Below, one piece after another: positions 8,494 to 17,571 of a stretch of DNA of 64,000 bases. The notes below the pieces were generated by a model. That model was given only the letters and a program-made list of their open reading frames with translations. It was not told the origin of the DNA and searched no databases. Every line of letters begins with the position of its first letter. Position 1 is the stretch's first letter. A program made the position numbers and the translations under genes. Location: contig NZ_PHHD01000001.1 of NCBI RefSeq assembly GCF_002813445.1, positions 1 to 64,000 of the forward strand, written 5' to 3'. This DNA is from Pseudomonas tolaasii NCPPB 2192. Its GTDB lineage: Bacteria > Pseudomonadota > Gammaproteobacteria > Pseudomonadales > Pseudomonadaceae.

Positions 8494-9669
8494 ATGCCAA
8501 GGAATGCTGATAACGAACACCACTGGCACACCATTGCCCAGCGCTACGAGCTGGAACCTGGCCCGATCAATCTGGAGAACGGTTACTTCGGGCGCATGAG
8601 CCGTGTGGTGCGAGCGCAGTACCTGGAACACGTTGCGTTTATCAACCGCAGTAACTCGCTGTATGTGCGTCAGCGCTTTGAAAGAGGCGAGAACGTTGAG
8701 ATACGCCGCCAATTGGCCGAGCTGATCGACGTCGATCCGGAATCGGTGGCTTTCACCCGCAACGCCACCGAGGCCCTGCAGTCGTTGATCCGCAACTACA
8801 ACGGCCTCAAACCCGGCGATCAGGTGCTGATCAGCGACCTGGAGTACGACACGGTCAAAGGCGCGATGCGCTGGCTGGCAGGTATTCGTGGTGTGGAAGT
8901 GGTCGAACTTTCCCACGCGCATCCGGCCAGTTTCGACAGTCTGGTGCAAACGTATCGCGATGCCTTTGCGCGCTACCCGCGCCTGAAGCTGATGGCGCTG
9001 ACCCATGTCACCCATCGCACCGGCCTGGTGATGCCGGTCGAGGCGATTGCCAAGGCCGCGCGCGAACGCGGCATTGACGTCATCCTCGACGGCGCCCACG
9101 CCCTCGGCCAGATCGAGTTCAACCTGCCGCAGCTGGGCATCCAGTTCGCCGGCTTCAACCTGCACAAATGGATCGGCGCACCGCTGACCCTGGGCTTTCT
9201 GTATATCGCCCCGGAACGCCTGGCGGACATCGACCCGGACATGGGTGAGTTTCACTACCCGATTACGGATGTGCGCGCGCGGACGCCCTACAGCACACCC
9301 AACTTTCCCGCGCTGATGACCTTGCCGTTGGTGTTTGAAGAGCATCGTGCGCTGGGTGGCTCAGCGGCTAAAGGTGCGCGAGTGAATTACCTGCGGGATC
9401 TGTGGGTCAGCCAGGTGCGGCCGTTGGCCGGGATTGAGGTGCTGACGTCCGATGACCCTAGATTGTATTGCGGGATTTCGGCGTTCAAGTTTGTCGGGCG
9501 GGATCAGCAGGTAATGGCCGACAGTTTGCTCAAGGATTACGGCTTGTTTACCACTACGCGGGTGGGTGCGGCGTTTGGCAGTTGTATTCGGGTGACGCCG
9601 GGGTTGGTCACGTCGGCTGCGGACATCAATGTATTGGTGAAAGCCATTACTGAACTAGCCGCAGATTAA
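8494..9669 (+). CDS. Class-V-fold PLP-dependent enzyme (isopenicillin N epimerase/PvdN-like)
   Basis: A 391-residue PLP enzyme of the cysteine desulfurase/isopenicillin N epimerase branch. The Schiff-base lysine is Lys225 in FNLHKWIGAP, and the PLP-binding Asp/His lie in DGAHALGQ. The N-terminal LENGYFGRMSRVV is typical of this branch. It resembles the pyoverdine enzyme PvdN but has no Tat signal, so it should be cytoplasmic. No siderophore gene is nearby. The substrate is unknown; a modest role in amino-acid or sulfur chemistry is possible. It is followed by a REP doublet. Confidence 0.78.
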   Translation: MPRNADNEHHWHTIAQRYELEPGPINLENGYFGRMSRVVRAQYLEHVAFINRSNSLYVRQRFERGENVEIRRQLAELIDVDPESVAFTRNATEALQSLIRNYNGLKPGDQVLISDLEYDTVKGAMRWLAGIRGVEVVELSHAHPASFDSLVQTYRDAFARYPRLKLMALTHVTHRTGLVMPVEAIAKAARERGIDVILDGAHALGQIEFNLPQLGIQFAGFNLHKWIGAPLTLGFLYIAPERLADIDPDMGEFHYPITDVRARTPYSTPNFPALMTLPLVFEEHRALGGSAAKGARVNYLRDLWVSQVRPLAGIEVLTSDDPRLYCGISAFKFVGRDQQVMADSLLKDYGLFTTTRVGAAFGSCIRVTPGLVTSAADINVLVKAITELAAD

Positions 9670-9671
9670 CC

Positions 9672-9758
9672 AGTGGGAGCTGGCTTGCCTGCGATGGCAT
9701 CACCTCGGTGTAACCGAATAACCGGGTGAAGCTATCGCAGGCAAGCCAGCTCCCACAG
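9672..9758. repeat. REP doublet (REPIN)
   Basis: GTGGGAGCTGGCTTGCCTGC and its inverse 87 bp apart end to end, between the convergent PLP-enzyme and eda genes. Confidence 0.9.
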
Positions 9759-9792
9759 CTGAACATCGGAGTTCTTGGGTTTTTCTACAGGC

Positions 9793-9825
9793 AAAAAAAA
9801 GCGGCGCACCGACCAAGTGCACCGC
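9793..9825 (-). terminator. Terminator of the zwf-pgl-eda operon
   Basis: The stem GCGGCGCAC / GTGCACCGC (9801-9809 and 9817-9825, one mismatch) is followed on the minus strand by eight T. It lies 44 bp after the eda stop. Confidence 0.75.
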
Positions 9826-9868
9826 AAAAATGCCGTCAAGCACAGCAACAACGATTCGTTAAATCAGA

Positions 9869-10534
9869 TCAGTCCAGCAGCGCCAACGCCTGAGCGGTGA
9901 CTTCCTGGATGCGCGCCCAGTCGCCGTTCTTGACCCACTCCGGGTCCAGCATCCAGCTACCGCCTACGCACATCACGTTTTTCAACGCCATGTAGTTTTT
10001 GATGTTGGCCGGGCCAACGCCGCCGGTTGGGCAGAATTTGACTTCGCCGAACGGGCCGCCGAGCGCCTTGATGGCCGCTACGCCGCCGCTGACTTCAGCG
10101 GGGAACAGCTTGAAGCGGCGATAACCCAGGCCGTAGCCTTCCATGATGCCGGAGGCATTGCTGATGCCCGGCAGCAGCGGGATCGGGCTGTGCACGGAGG
10201 CCTCCAACAGGTCACGGGTGATGCCTGGGGTGACGATAAATTGCGAACCGGCCACTTCTGCCGCTTCGAGCATGTGACGGTCGAGCACGGTGCCCGCGCC
10301 GGTGCACAGTTCAGGGCGTTGCTCGCGCAGCACCTGAATGGCCTTGAGGCCGAACTCGGAACGCAGGGTCACTTCCAATGCGGTCAAACCGCCTGCTGCC
10401 AGGGCATCGGCCAGCGGCAGGATGTCCTGTTCGCGGGCGATGGTAATCACCGGCAGGATCCGCGCCTTGGCGCAGAGGCTGTCGATCAGGGCAACTTTGT
10501 CCGCCATGGACACGGTCGGTTGAGGGCTTTTCAT
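9869..10534 (-). CDS. eda: 2-dehydro-3-deoxy-phosphogluconate (KDPG) aldolase
   Basis: A 221-residue class-I aldolase that cleaves KDPG to pyruvate and glyceraldehyde-3-phosphate, the last Entner-Doudoroff step. Visible are the catalytic Glu in LEVTLRSEFG, the Schiff-base Lys in FKLFPAEVSGG and the phosphate-binding CPTGGVGPANIKNY. The start at 10534 is preferred over an in-frame ATG at 10561: it has AAGGA upstream, gives the usual length, and lies just downstream of the pgl stop (10552). Last gene of zwf-pgl-eda. It should be co-regulated with zwf by HexR, which responds to the Eda substrate KDPG. Confidence 0.95.
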   Translation of the reverse strand: MKSPQPTVSMADKVALIDSLCAKARILPVITIAREQDILPLADALAAGGLTALEVTLRSEFGLKAIQVLREQRPELCTGAGTVLDRHMLEAAEVAGSQFIVTPGITRDLLEASVHSPIPLLPGISNASGIMEGYGLGYRRFKLFPAEVSGGVAAIKALGGPFGEVKFCPTGGVGPANIKNYMALKNVMCVGGSWMLDPEWVKNGDWARIQEVTAQALALLD

Positions 10535-10551
10535 AGCGGCTGATCCTTGGC

Positions 10552-11265
10552 TCATGGGCACCAGTAAATCTCTAAAGTAGGTTGCAAAAACGCGCGAATC
10601 GGCATGGCGGCGACGTCGTCACTCGCCAGCGCGGCGCTCAAGGTGGTCAACTTCGAGCTGCCGGAAATCGACAGCACGGTGTAGTGGGCCGTGGCCAACA
10701 GTGCGCGACTCATGGTCAGGCGCTGATGCGGCACGGTCGGCGCCAGCATCGGCCAGCAACGGCGGGTACCGTCGGGCTGCAGGGCTTCTTTCAGATTCGG
10801 GCTGTCGGGAAACAGCGACGCGGTGTGGCCGTCATCGCCCATGCCCAATACCAGCACATCAATGGCTGGCAGTTCTGCCAACTGGCGATCGGCCAGTTCG
10901 GCGGCGTCTTCAAGGTTCGCGGCAACGTTGTACAGGCTCAGGAATTTCGCCTTCGCCGCCGGGCCTTGCAGCAGATACTTCTTCAACAGGCCGGCATTGC
11001 TGTCGGCGTGTTCGACCGGCACCCAGCGCTCGTCGGCCAGGGTGATGGTGACATTGGACCAGTCCAGGTCCTGCCTGGCCAGGTTCTGGAAGAAGGCAAC
11101 TGGGCTACGGCCACCGGACACCACCAACGTCGCTTCGCCACGGGCGCCGAGGGCGGCGCGCAGTTGCGCGGCCACGTCATTGGCCAAACCGTCCGCCAGC
11201 AACACCGGTGTGCGGTACTCATGGGCCGTTACGCCCTGCGGCAGTTTCAATTCAGATATCGCCAT
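10552..11265 (-). CDS. pgl: 6-phosphogluconolactonase
   Basis: A 237-residue protein of the NagB/DevB lactonase fold with VVSGGRSPVAFFQ, ITLADERWVP and GMGDDGHTASLFP motifs. It hydrolyses 6-phosphogluconolactone made by Zwf. The start at 11265 has GGGAGGT six bases upstream; the frame-opening ATG at 11280 has none. The start lies inside the zwf coding region (zwf stops at 11252), so the two overlap by 14 bases and are probably translationally coupled. Confidence 0.94.
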   Translation of the reverse strand: MAISELKLPQGVTAHEYRTPVLLADGLANDVAAQLRAALGARGEATLVVSGGRSPVAFFQNLARQDLDWSNVTITLADERWVPVEHADSNAGLLKKYLLQGPAAKAKFLSLYNVAANLEDAAELADRQLAELPAIDVLVLGMGDDGHTASLFPDSPNLKEALQPDGTRRCWPMLAPTVPHQRLTMSRALLATAHYTVLSISGSSKLTTLSAALASDDVAAMPIRAFLQPTLEIYWCP

Positions 11266-12718
11266 ACCACGACCTCCCATCCCGCGTGATCAGTGCAATC
11301 GAGCTCATCGGCCCCCAGGACCCAGCCGCATACGGCTTGGGCGCATCGCCGGATTTTTTCCACCCGGCGATCAACTGGTCACACCACTTCCACGCGGCTT
11401 CAATTTCATCTTTGCGAACAAACAGGTTCTGATTGCCGCGCATCACTTCCAGCAACAACCGCTCGTAGGCATCGGGAATCCGCGCGCTGCGATAGGTGTC
11501 GGAAAAATTCAGTTGCAGCGGGCCGCTGCGCAGTTGCATACCCTTGTCCAGGCCTTGTTCCTTGGTCATCACGCGCAAGGAAATACCTTCGTCCGGCTGC
11601 AGACGGATGATCAGTTTGTTGCTGATCTGCAGGCGCTGCTCGGGGGCGAAGATGTAGTGAGACGGTTCCTTGAAGTGGATGACGATCTGCGACAGCTTTT
11701 GCGGCATGCGCTTGCCGGTACGCAGGTAGAAAGGTACGCCGGCCCAGCGCCAGTTGCGGATATCGGCACGCAGGGCGACAAAGGTTTCGGTGTCGCTCTG
11801 GGTGTTGGAGTTGTCTTCTTCCAGGTAACCCGGCACGGGCTTGCCGGCGCTGTAACCGGCGATGTACTGGCCGCGCACCACTTGGGTGGTCAGGCCTTCC
11901 GGGCTGATCGGCGCCAGGGCCTTGAGCACCTTGACCTTCTCGTCACGGATGCTGTCGGCGGACAGGTCGGCCGGTGGGTCCATGGCGATCAGGCACAGCA
12001 GCTGCAGCAGGTGATTCTGGATCATGTCGCGCAGTTGGCCGGCCTTGTCGAAATAGCCCCAACGGCCTTCGATGCCGACCTGCTCGGCCACGGTGATTTC
12101 CACGTGGGAAATGTAATGCTGGTTCCACTGGGTTTCGAACAGGCTGTTGGCAAAACGCAGGGCGATCAGGTTCTGGACGGTTTCTTTGCCCAGGTAGTGG
12201 TCGATGCGGTAGGTGCGGTTCTCCGGGAAGAACTGCGCCACCGCGTCGTTGACCTTGCGCGAGGATTCCAGGTCCGAGCCGATGGGCTTTTCCAGCACCA
12301 CACGGGTGTTGTCCGCCAGGCCGACCTTGGCGAGGTTCTCGCAAATCGCTCCATACACCGCCGCCGGGGTGGCGAAGTAGGCGATCAGGGTTTGTGCAGT
12401 ACCGGCGATATCCGCCAGGGCAACGTAGTCGTCGGCATTTTTGAAGTCGACGTGGACGTAGGTCAGGCGGGCCAGGAAGCGCTGGGCGACGGCTTCGTCC
12501 AGTTCCTTGCCGACGTATTTGCGTAATTCTTTTTCGATGTGGGCCACGTGTTGCGGCGCGTCACCGGCTTCTCGGGCCAGGGCCAGGATGCGGGTGTCGT
12601 CGTGCAAGAGCCCGGCGCCATCGAGTTGATAGAGGGCAGGAAATAACTTGCGCAGCGCCAGATCACCCAAGGCGCCAAACAGGGCAAAGGTGCAGGGTTC
12701 TACGGTTATCGAAGGCAT
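11252..12718 (-). CDS. zwf: Glucose-6-phosphate 1-dehydrogenase
   Basis: A 488-residue dehydrogenase oxidising glucose-6-phosphate to the lactone with NAD(P). It shows the coenzyme-binding GALGDLALRKL near the N-terminus, EKPIGSDLESSR, and the active-site peptide RIDHYLGKETVQN. First gene of the zwf-pgl-eda operon, divergent from hexR. It makes intracellular 6-phosphogluconate from glucose imported by the Gts system encoded further on in this window. A HexR-like palindrome lies about 66-81 bases upstream of its start. Confidence 0.96.
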   Translation of the reverse strand: MPSITVEPCTFALFGALGDLALRKLFPALYQLDGAGLLHDDTRILALAREAGDAPQHVAHIEKELRKYVGKELDEAVAQRFLARLTYVHVDFKNADDYVALADIAGTAQTLIAYFATPAAVYGAICENLAKVGLADNTRVVLEKPIGSDLESSRKVNDAVAQFFPENRTYRIDHYLGKETVQNLIALRFANSLFETQWNQHYISHVEITVAEQVGIEGRWGYFDKAGQLRDMIQNHLLQLLCLIAMDPPADLSADSIRDEKVKVLKALAPISPEGLTTQVVRGQYIAGYSAGKPVPGYLEEDNSNTQSDTETFVALRADIRNWRWAGVPFYLRTGKRMPQKLSQIVIHFKEPSHYIFAPEQRLQISNKLIIRLQPDEGISLRVMTKEQGLDKGMQLRSGPLQLNFSDTYRSARIPDAYERLLLEVMRGNQNLFVRKDEIEAAWKWCDQLIAGWKKSGDAPKPYAAGSWGPMSSIALITRDGRSWYGDI

Positions 12719-12783
12719 GATGTTTGTTCTTTTATCAAGTTAAGCTACAAATACCTTTTTTCAAGGCATCACTCAAGGAAAAA

Positions 12784-12799
12784 TGTAGTAATAACCACA
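12784..12799. promoter_or_regulatory. HexR operator candidate between zwf and hexR
   Basis: TGTAGTAATAACCACA is an imperfect palindrome matching the TGTAAT-N4-ATTACA form described for HexR-type RpiR repressors. It sits in the 210-bp divergent region, closer to zwf (start 12718) than to hexR (start 12929). Confidence 0.6.
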
Positions 12800-12928
12800 A
12801 CATTTTCCCGAAATACGCATTCCGAGTGGTGGTGTTCAGCTACGCTAAGTAGGATAGGCCACCGCAAAGGGCCGCTCGTCGATTGATTACCGCCCCTTAT
12901 TTGCATCGTCGCCCGAAGGAAAGACTGA

Positions 12929-13798
12929 ATGGACCGCGTGCGAAATCTTCTGGAACAGATCCAGAACCGCCTCGAAGAATTGAACAAGGCCGAGCGCAAA
13001 GTCGCTGAAGTCATCCTGCTCAACCCGCAGCAGGCCACCCGCTTCTCGATCGCCGCCCTCGCCCAGGCCGCCTCGGTCAGTGAACCGACGGTCAACCGTT
13101 TCTGCCGTTCATTCGGCGTCAGCGGTTACCCTGAACTCAAATTGCAACTGGCACAAAGCCTGGCCAGTGGTGCGGCGTATGTCAGCCGCGCCGTGGAAGC
13201 CGATGATAACCCTGAGGCTTACACGCAGAAGATCTTTGGCAGCGCGATTGCATCATTGGACAGCGCCTGCCAGGCGCTGGACCCGGCCCTGATCAGCAAG
13301 GCCGTGGATTTGTTGATCCAGGCGCGACAGATTCACTTCTTCGGCCTCGGCGCTTCGGCCCCGGTGGCGATGGATGCGCTGCACAAGTTCTTCCGCTTCA
13401 ACCTGGCCGTGACCGCCCACGCCGACGTGTTGATGCAGCGCATGATCGCCTCGGTGGCGCACACGGGCGAGCTGTTCGTGATCATTTCCTACACCGGGCG
13501 CACCCGCGAGCTGGTGGAAGTGGCGCGTATCGCCCGTGGAAACGGTGCATCGGTGCTCGGTGTGACTGCCGAAAACTCGCCGCTGGCCAAGGCCAGTACC
13601 GTGAGCCTGAACATTCCGCTGCCGGAGGACACCGACATCTACATGCCGATGACCTCTCGGATCATTCAACTGACGGTGCTGGATGTGTTGGCGACCGGCA
13701 TGACCCTGCGCCGTGGCGTGGATTTCCAGCCGCATTTGCGCAAGATCAAAGAGAGCTTGAATGACAGCCGGTACCCGGTAGGGGATGAATTCAACTAG
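12929..13798 (+). CDS. hexR: HexR, RpiR-family regulator of glucose metabolism
   Basis: A 289-residue repressor: N-terminal HTH_6 domain (residues 1-77, with FSIAALAQAASVSEPTVNRF) and C-terminal SIS sugar-phosphate domain (about 120-250, FFGLGASAPVAMDALHKFF and ISYTGRTRELVEVA). In pseudomonads HexR represses zwf-pgl-eda, edd-glk and gap and is released by KDPG. Its position divergent from zwf is the standard one. The start at 12929 has GAAGGA upstream. Its 3' end is followed directly by a REP doublet in inverted orientation. Confidence 0.95.
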   Translation: MDRVRNLLEQIQNRLEELNKAERKVAEVILLNPQQATRFSIAALAQAASVSEPTVNRFCRSFGVSGYPELKLQLAQSLASGAAYVSRAVEADDNPEAYTQKIFGSAIASLDSACQALDPALISKAVDLLIQARQIHFFGLGASAPVAMDALHKFFRFNLAVTAHADVLMQRMIASVAHTGELFVIISYTGRTRELVEVARIARGNGASVLGVTAENSPLAKASTVSLNIPLPEDTDIYMPMTSRIIQLTVLDVLATGMTLRRGVDFQPHLRKIKESLNDSRYPVGDEFN

Positions 13799-13820
13799 CA
13801 GGAGCCTCCACCAGGAGTAG

Positions 13821-13900
13821 CGGCCCTATCGCAGGCAAGCCAGCTCCCACAGGGGAATGCATTCCAAATGTGGGAGCTGGCTTGCCTGCGATAGGGCCGG
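13821..13900. repeat. REP doublet (REPIN), inside-out orientation
   Basis: The order is reversed relative to the other copies: CGCAGGCAAGCCAGCTCCCA comes first, then TGTGGGAGCTGGCTTGCCTG, with the outer flanks GGCCCTATCG and CGATAGGGCC also complementary. It lies between the convergent hexR and mutarotase genes. Confidence 0.88.
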
Positions 13901-13911
13901 AAGCCACACCG

Positions 13912-14757
13912 CTAAACCCCGGCCCTGGCCTGCAAGCTCAAATGCGCCCTCTCCCCCGGCGCCAAACTCGCGCCGGCCATCGCCGACTCCACACACACAA
14001 ACCCCGACGCCTCGTTGAAACTCACCCCCAACAGCGGTCGGCTGCCAGGGTGCCACACCACCGTGGCGGCACTGTCTCCGGTGTCGATGCACAGCTCGCG
14101 CTGCCAGGCGTGATCCTTGAGCTGCAGCTCGCCGTCATGCTGGAACACCCGCTGACAGCCGCCATCGACGCGCAATTCGCCTTCCTGCTGGCAAACCTGA
14201 CGGCTGAGCTGGTCATAGCCTTGCGCGCCGTCGAGTCCAGACAGCGCTATCTCATCCACGTGACCAATGCGCCAATAAGCATGCAACGCATGGCTCAACT
14301 GGCAGGGCAGTTCGTCCTGATGCTCGGTACTCAGGCGCAGTTCCAGGGTTTCGCCCAGGTGCGCGTGCAGGTCCACCTGCCAGTCGCACAGTTGCAGTTG
14401 CCAGTGCAGGCGCACGCCGTCCTCGTCGGTGCGGCTGTCGAGCAGCTTCCAGTCGATCAAGCGCGCCCACCCATGGGACGGCCAGGCGTTTTCGCTCGGG
14501 TGGCGGCCATACCACGGCCAGCAGACCGGCACGCCGCCACGAATGGCGCCCACCTGCGGCCACTTCGCCGCACACCACAGCCAGGGCTTTTGGCCCGTGG
14601 GCTGAAAGTGCAGCAATTGCGCGCCCTGGCGACTGAACACCGCCTGGCACAGCGGGTGGTCGATCACCAACACGTCGCGCATCTGAAAGCGCTCCCAGGC
14701 GAACACCGGACGCTCGCGCAGGGATTTGAAAAAGCGTTGCAGCGGATGCTCATGCAT
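13912..14757 (-). CDS. D-hexose-6-phosphate mutarotase (YeaD-like aldose 1-epimerase)
   Basis: A 281-residue protein of the galactose-mutarotase fold, with QGAQLLHFQPTGQKPWLWCA, the sugar-binding IRGGVPVCWPWYGRHP and the C-terminal region GVSFNEASGFVCVESA. It interconverts alpha and beta anomers of glucose-6-phosphate, useful before Zwf, which uses the beta form. The start at 14757 (MHEHPLQRFF) is chosen because the longer frame extends back through a REP element. It lies downstream of oprB on the same strand, but a terminator and REP doublet intervene, so it probably has its own transcript. Confidence 0.85.
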   Translation of the reverse strand: MHEHPLQRFFKSLRERPVFAWERFQMRDVLVIDHPLCQAVFSRQGAQLLHFQPTGQKPWLWCAAKWPQVGAIRGGVPVCWPWYGRHPSENAWPSHGWARLIDWKLLDSRTDEDGVRLHWQLQLCDWQVDLHAHLGETLELRLSTEHQDELPCQLSHALHAYWRIGHVDEIALSGLDGAQGYDQLSRQVCQQEGELRVDGGCQRVFQHDGELQLKDHAWQRELCIDTGDSAATVVWHPGSRPLLGVSFNEASGFVCVESAMAGASLAPGERAHLSLQARAGV

Positions 14758-14801
14758 GTGCCACGGTCCTGAAATCCAATATCGCTCAAACTTGGGTTCC
14801 C

Positions 14802-14888
14802 TGTGGGAGCTGGCTTGCCTGCGATGCGGGCGACTCGGTTTGCCTGAATAACCGAGCCGATGCAATCGCAGGCAAGCCAGCTCCCACA
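14802..14888. repeat. REP doublet (REPIN)
   Basis: TGTGGGAGCTGGCTTGCCTG with an inverted partner 87 bp away, between oprB and the mutarotase gene. Confidence 0.9.
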
Positions 14889-14910
14889 TGGGTTGTGCAG
14901 TGTGCAGCCG

Positions 14911-14939
14911 AAAAAAAGCGGGTAGCCATGGCTACCCGC
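14911..14939 (-). terminator. Terminator after oprB
   Basis: A perfect 10-bp stem, GCGGGTAGCC / GGCTACCCGC (14918-14939, two-base loop centre), followed on the minus strand by seven T. It ends the gts-oprB transcript. Confidence 0.88.
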
Positions 14940-14977
14940 AAAATGCGCACAGAGAGAAGGAGCTTATCGCAACAACG

Positions 14978-16324
14978 TTAGAACGTAGTCTGAATTTTCA
15001 GGCCTGCGACCAATGCGTTGTCGACTTCTTTAACACCGCCCGGGTTTTTGATGTATTGCAGGTTCGGACGTACGGTCAGCCAGTTGGTGACGTGGACACC
15101 GTAGTTCAGTTCGACGTTGTACTCGGTGTTCCGCAGCGGTGTGAACCCCGCCTGGTCATAGTCGGTGAAACCGCCGGCAGCGTTGAGCAGCTCGGAGTTC
15201 TTCTTCACGTCACTGTTGGCGTGAATACGGGAAACACCGATACCGATGTCATCCTTGGCACGCGCGTCGAATGGACCTTTGTACACGAGCATCAACGACT
15301 GGTAGTTGTCGACCAGGTTGGTGTCTTTGTCGTGGAAAGTCACGTTGGCCGCGATGTTCAGGCCGCGGGAAGCATCGCCGTTGTGCGTGGTGAGTTGCTG
15401 TTGCAGAACACCCCAGTAGCCGGTCTTGCTGCTGCGAACACGGAAAGCTGCGCCCGTGGTGCCGGCGTCGTTACCGTTGACGTCTTCACGAACGTCGGCC
15501 GCATCGGCCGTGCTCTTGTAGTAACCCACACGGTATTCGCCCGGCAGGCCATTGACCTTCGGCGACCAGACCAATTCCACCGGCAATACGGTGCCCTTGG
15601 TGCCGCTGCCGCTGAGTTTGAAGCCGTTGCCGTGCTCCAGCTGCGACGGGTTCTGGTTGTACGCACCGATTTGCGCATACAGCTCTGGCGTGATGTTGTA
15701 CTTCACGCGGATAGCCGCCTGGCTGACGGGCCAGTTGTACCAGGTGTTGACGTAGTTACCCACTTGCGAGCCGCAGAACGACAGGTTCTGGAAGTCGCAT
15801 GGGAAGGTGTTGAAATCTTCGCCTTCACCGAAGTAACCGAGTTTCACATCCAGCTTGTTGTCGAACATCTGGTGCTGGATCCAGAACTGGGTCAGACGCA
15901 CCATGTGGCCACGGCCATCAACTTCTTGAGACGAACTCAAGGTGCCGGCACGCGGGTCGCCAATACGGTCATTGGAGATGTTGTAACCATTACGGTTGGT
16001 CAACTGGATCTTGGCCTGGGTGTTATCCCAGCCCCACAGTTTTTGCAGGTCCAGTGCTACGCCCAGACCGACCTGGTCAGCGTAACGGGCAGTCTTGTCA
16101 TCGTTGAAGCCGCCATGCAGGTTGGCGCCCATTTCCCCGACGTAGTCGGCTTTGATGTCGATACCTTGCTCAATCAGCTTGGTACGCTCGCCGCCCCAAT
16201 CACCGGTCATCCATTTGGAATCGGAGCTGAAGGCATCGGCCGCCATCGCATTGGCGGACAATACCAGGGCTGCTGCTGCTGACAGTTGGCAGATCAGCCG
16301 GGTGTTGTTGTGTTGCTTTTTCAT
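14978..16324 (-). CDS. oprB: Carbohydrate-selective outer membrane porin OprB
   Basis: A 448-residue precursor with a classical signal peptide (MKKQHNNTRLICQLSAAAAL, cleavage likely after ANAMA). A 16-18-strand barrel follows, with the family's early DWGGERTKLIEQGI and a C-terminal phenylalanine (LKIQTTF) recognised by the Bam complex. It admits glucose across the outer membrane for the periplasmic GtsA. It lies 84 bp after gtsD with no terminator between them, so it is probably the last gene of gtsABCD-oprB. A Crc/Hfq-type A-rich motif occurs in its leader. Confidence 0.93.
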   Translation of the reverse strand: MKKQHNNTRLICQLSAAAALVLSANAMAADAFSSDSKWMTGDWGGERTKLIEQGIDIKADYVGEMGANLHGGFNDDKTARYADQVGLGVALDLQKLWGWDNTQAKIQLTNRNGYNISNDRIGDPRAGTLSSSQEVDGRGHMVRLTQFWIQHQMFDNKLDVKLGYFGEGEDFNTFPCDFQNLSFCGSQVGNYVNTWYNWPVSQAAIRVKYNITPELYAQIGAYNQNPSQLEHGNGFKLSGSGTKGTVLPVELVWSPKVNGLPGEYRVGYYKSTADAADVREDVNGNDAGTTGAAFRVRSSKTGYWGVLQQQLTTHNGDASRGLNIAANVTFHDKDTNLVDNYQSLMLVYKGPFDARAKDDIGIGVSRIHANSDVKKNSELLNAAGGFTDYDQAGFTPLRNTEYNVELNYGVHVTNWLTVRPNLQYIKNPGGVKEVDNALVAGLKIQTTF

Positions 16325-16340
16325 CCCTACATCCTCGTCT

Positions 16341-16351
16341 TTATTGTTATT
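16341..16351 (-). promoter_or_regulatory. Crc/Hfq-type CA motif in the oprB leader
   Basis: The minus strand reads AATAACAATAA, matching the AAnAAnAA target of Hfq-Crc, a short distance upstream of the oprB ribosome binding site (GAGGATG). It suggests catabolite repression at translation. Confidence 0.5.
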
Positions 16352-16408
16352 AAACTGTTTTTATCTAACGCGGTTTACTTTTTTTAACTAAAACAACAAC
16401 TTATCTTC

Positions 16409-17569
16409 TCAGCGGCCTTTGAACTGGGCCACATTGTCGGCATGTCCCTGTGCAGGCAAAGAAGCTGCAGTACCCAGGCGCTCGCCCGTCTTGGCGTCAA
16501 ACAGCAGCACCTTGGCCGGATCAAATTGCAGGGTCAGGGTCTCGCCTACCTGCGGTGCCACGTCCGGAGCCAAACGGCAGCAGACCTTGGTTTCATTCAG
16601 TTGCACGAACACCAGCGTGTCCGGGCCGGTCGGCTCGGTGACCTGGACTTCGGCACGAATGCTCGAAGAACCATTGCCCTCCCCCGACGCCAGCACGATT
16701 TGCTCCGGGCGCAGGCCCAGAATCACGTCGCGATCTTCCAGGCCGGCATCGTTCATGCTCAACGGCAGTTCACAACGAGCCTGGCCGCTGTCGAGCAGCG
16801 CCACCAACTTTCCGTCCTTGCGTTGCAGGCGCAAAGGTACAAAGTTCATTGGAGGTGAACCGATAAAGCTTGCCACAAACAAGTTGGCCGGGTCGTTGTA
16901 AATTTCTTTCGGCGTACCGAATTGCTGAATGATGCCGTCCTTCATCACCGCCACTTTGTCGCCCAGGGTCATTGCTTCGATCTGGTCGTGCGTCACGTAG
17001 ACGGTGGTGGTCTTCAGGCGCTGGTGCATCAGCTTCATTTCGGTGCGCATTTCGACGCGCAGCTTGGCGTCCAGGTTGGACAGCGGTTCATCGAACAGGT
17101 AGATCTTCGGACGACGCGCCAGGGCACGGCCCATGGCCACACGCTGTTGCTGGCCGCCGGACAATTGGCCCGGCTTGCGATTGAGCAGGTGCTCGATCTG
17201 CAGCAGTTTGGCCACGCGCGCCACTTCGGCGTCGATATCCGCCTGGGCCATCTTGCGAATCTTGAGACCGAACTCGATGTTCTCGCGCACGCTCATGGTC
17301 GGGTACAGCGCGTAGGACTGGAACACCATGGCGATGTCACGATCCTTGGGGCTCATGCCGCTCACATCCTGGTCGCCGATCATGATCGCGCCACCGGTGA
17401 TGGTCTCCAGGCCGGCGATGCAGTTCATCAGCGTGGATTTGCCGCAGCCCGAAGGGCCGACCAGAATCAGGAATTCGCCTTCCTTGATCGACAGTTCGAT
17501 GTTCTTCAAGGTGTCGGGCAGGCCGGCGCCATAGGTCTTGTTTACATTGCGAAGTTCAAGCGTAGCCAT
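16409..17569 (-). CDS. gtsD: Glucose ABC transporter ATP-binding protein GtsD
   Basis: A 386-residue MalK/UgpC-type ATPase. Walker A GPSGCGKST near residue 38, Q-loop VFQSYALYPTM, signature LSGGQQQR, Walker B YLFDEPLSNLDAKLR, switch VTHDQIEAM, then a C-terminal TOBE/OB regulatory region from about residue 235. It energises the GtsBC permease on the cytoplasmic face. The start is two bases past the gtsC stop, showing tight operon organisation. Confidence 0.93.
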   Translation of the reverse strand: MATLELRNVNKTYGAGLPDTLKNIELSIKEGEFLILVGPSGCGKSTLMNCIAGLETITGGAIMIGDQDVSGMSPKDRDIAMVFQSYALYPTMSVRENIEFGLKIRKMAQADIDAEVARVAKLLQIEHLLNRKPGQLSGGQQQRVAMGRALARRPKIYLFDEPLSNLDAKLRVEMRTEMKLMHQRLKTTTVYVTHDQIEAMTLGDKVAVMKDGIIQQFGTPKEIYNDPANLFVASFIGSPPMNFVPLRLQRKDGKLVALLDSGQARCELPLSMNDAGLEDRDVILGLRPEQIVLASGEGNGSSSIRAEVQVTEPTGPDTLVFVQLNETKVCCRLAPDVAPQVGETLTLQFDPAKVLLFDAKTGERLGTAASLPAQGHADNVAQFKGR

Positions 17570-17571
17570 GA

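Noticed and set aside
14888..16282. 464-codon plus-strand frame opposite oprB
   Set aside because: Antisense of a clear porin with signal peptide; no independent start signal.
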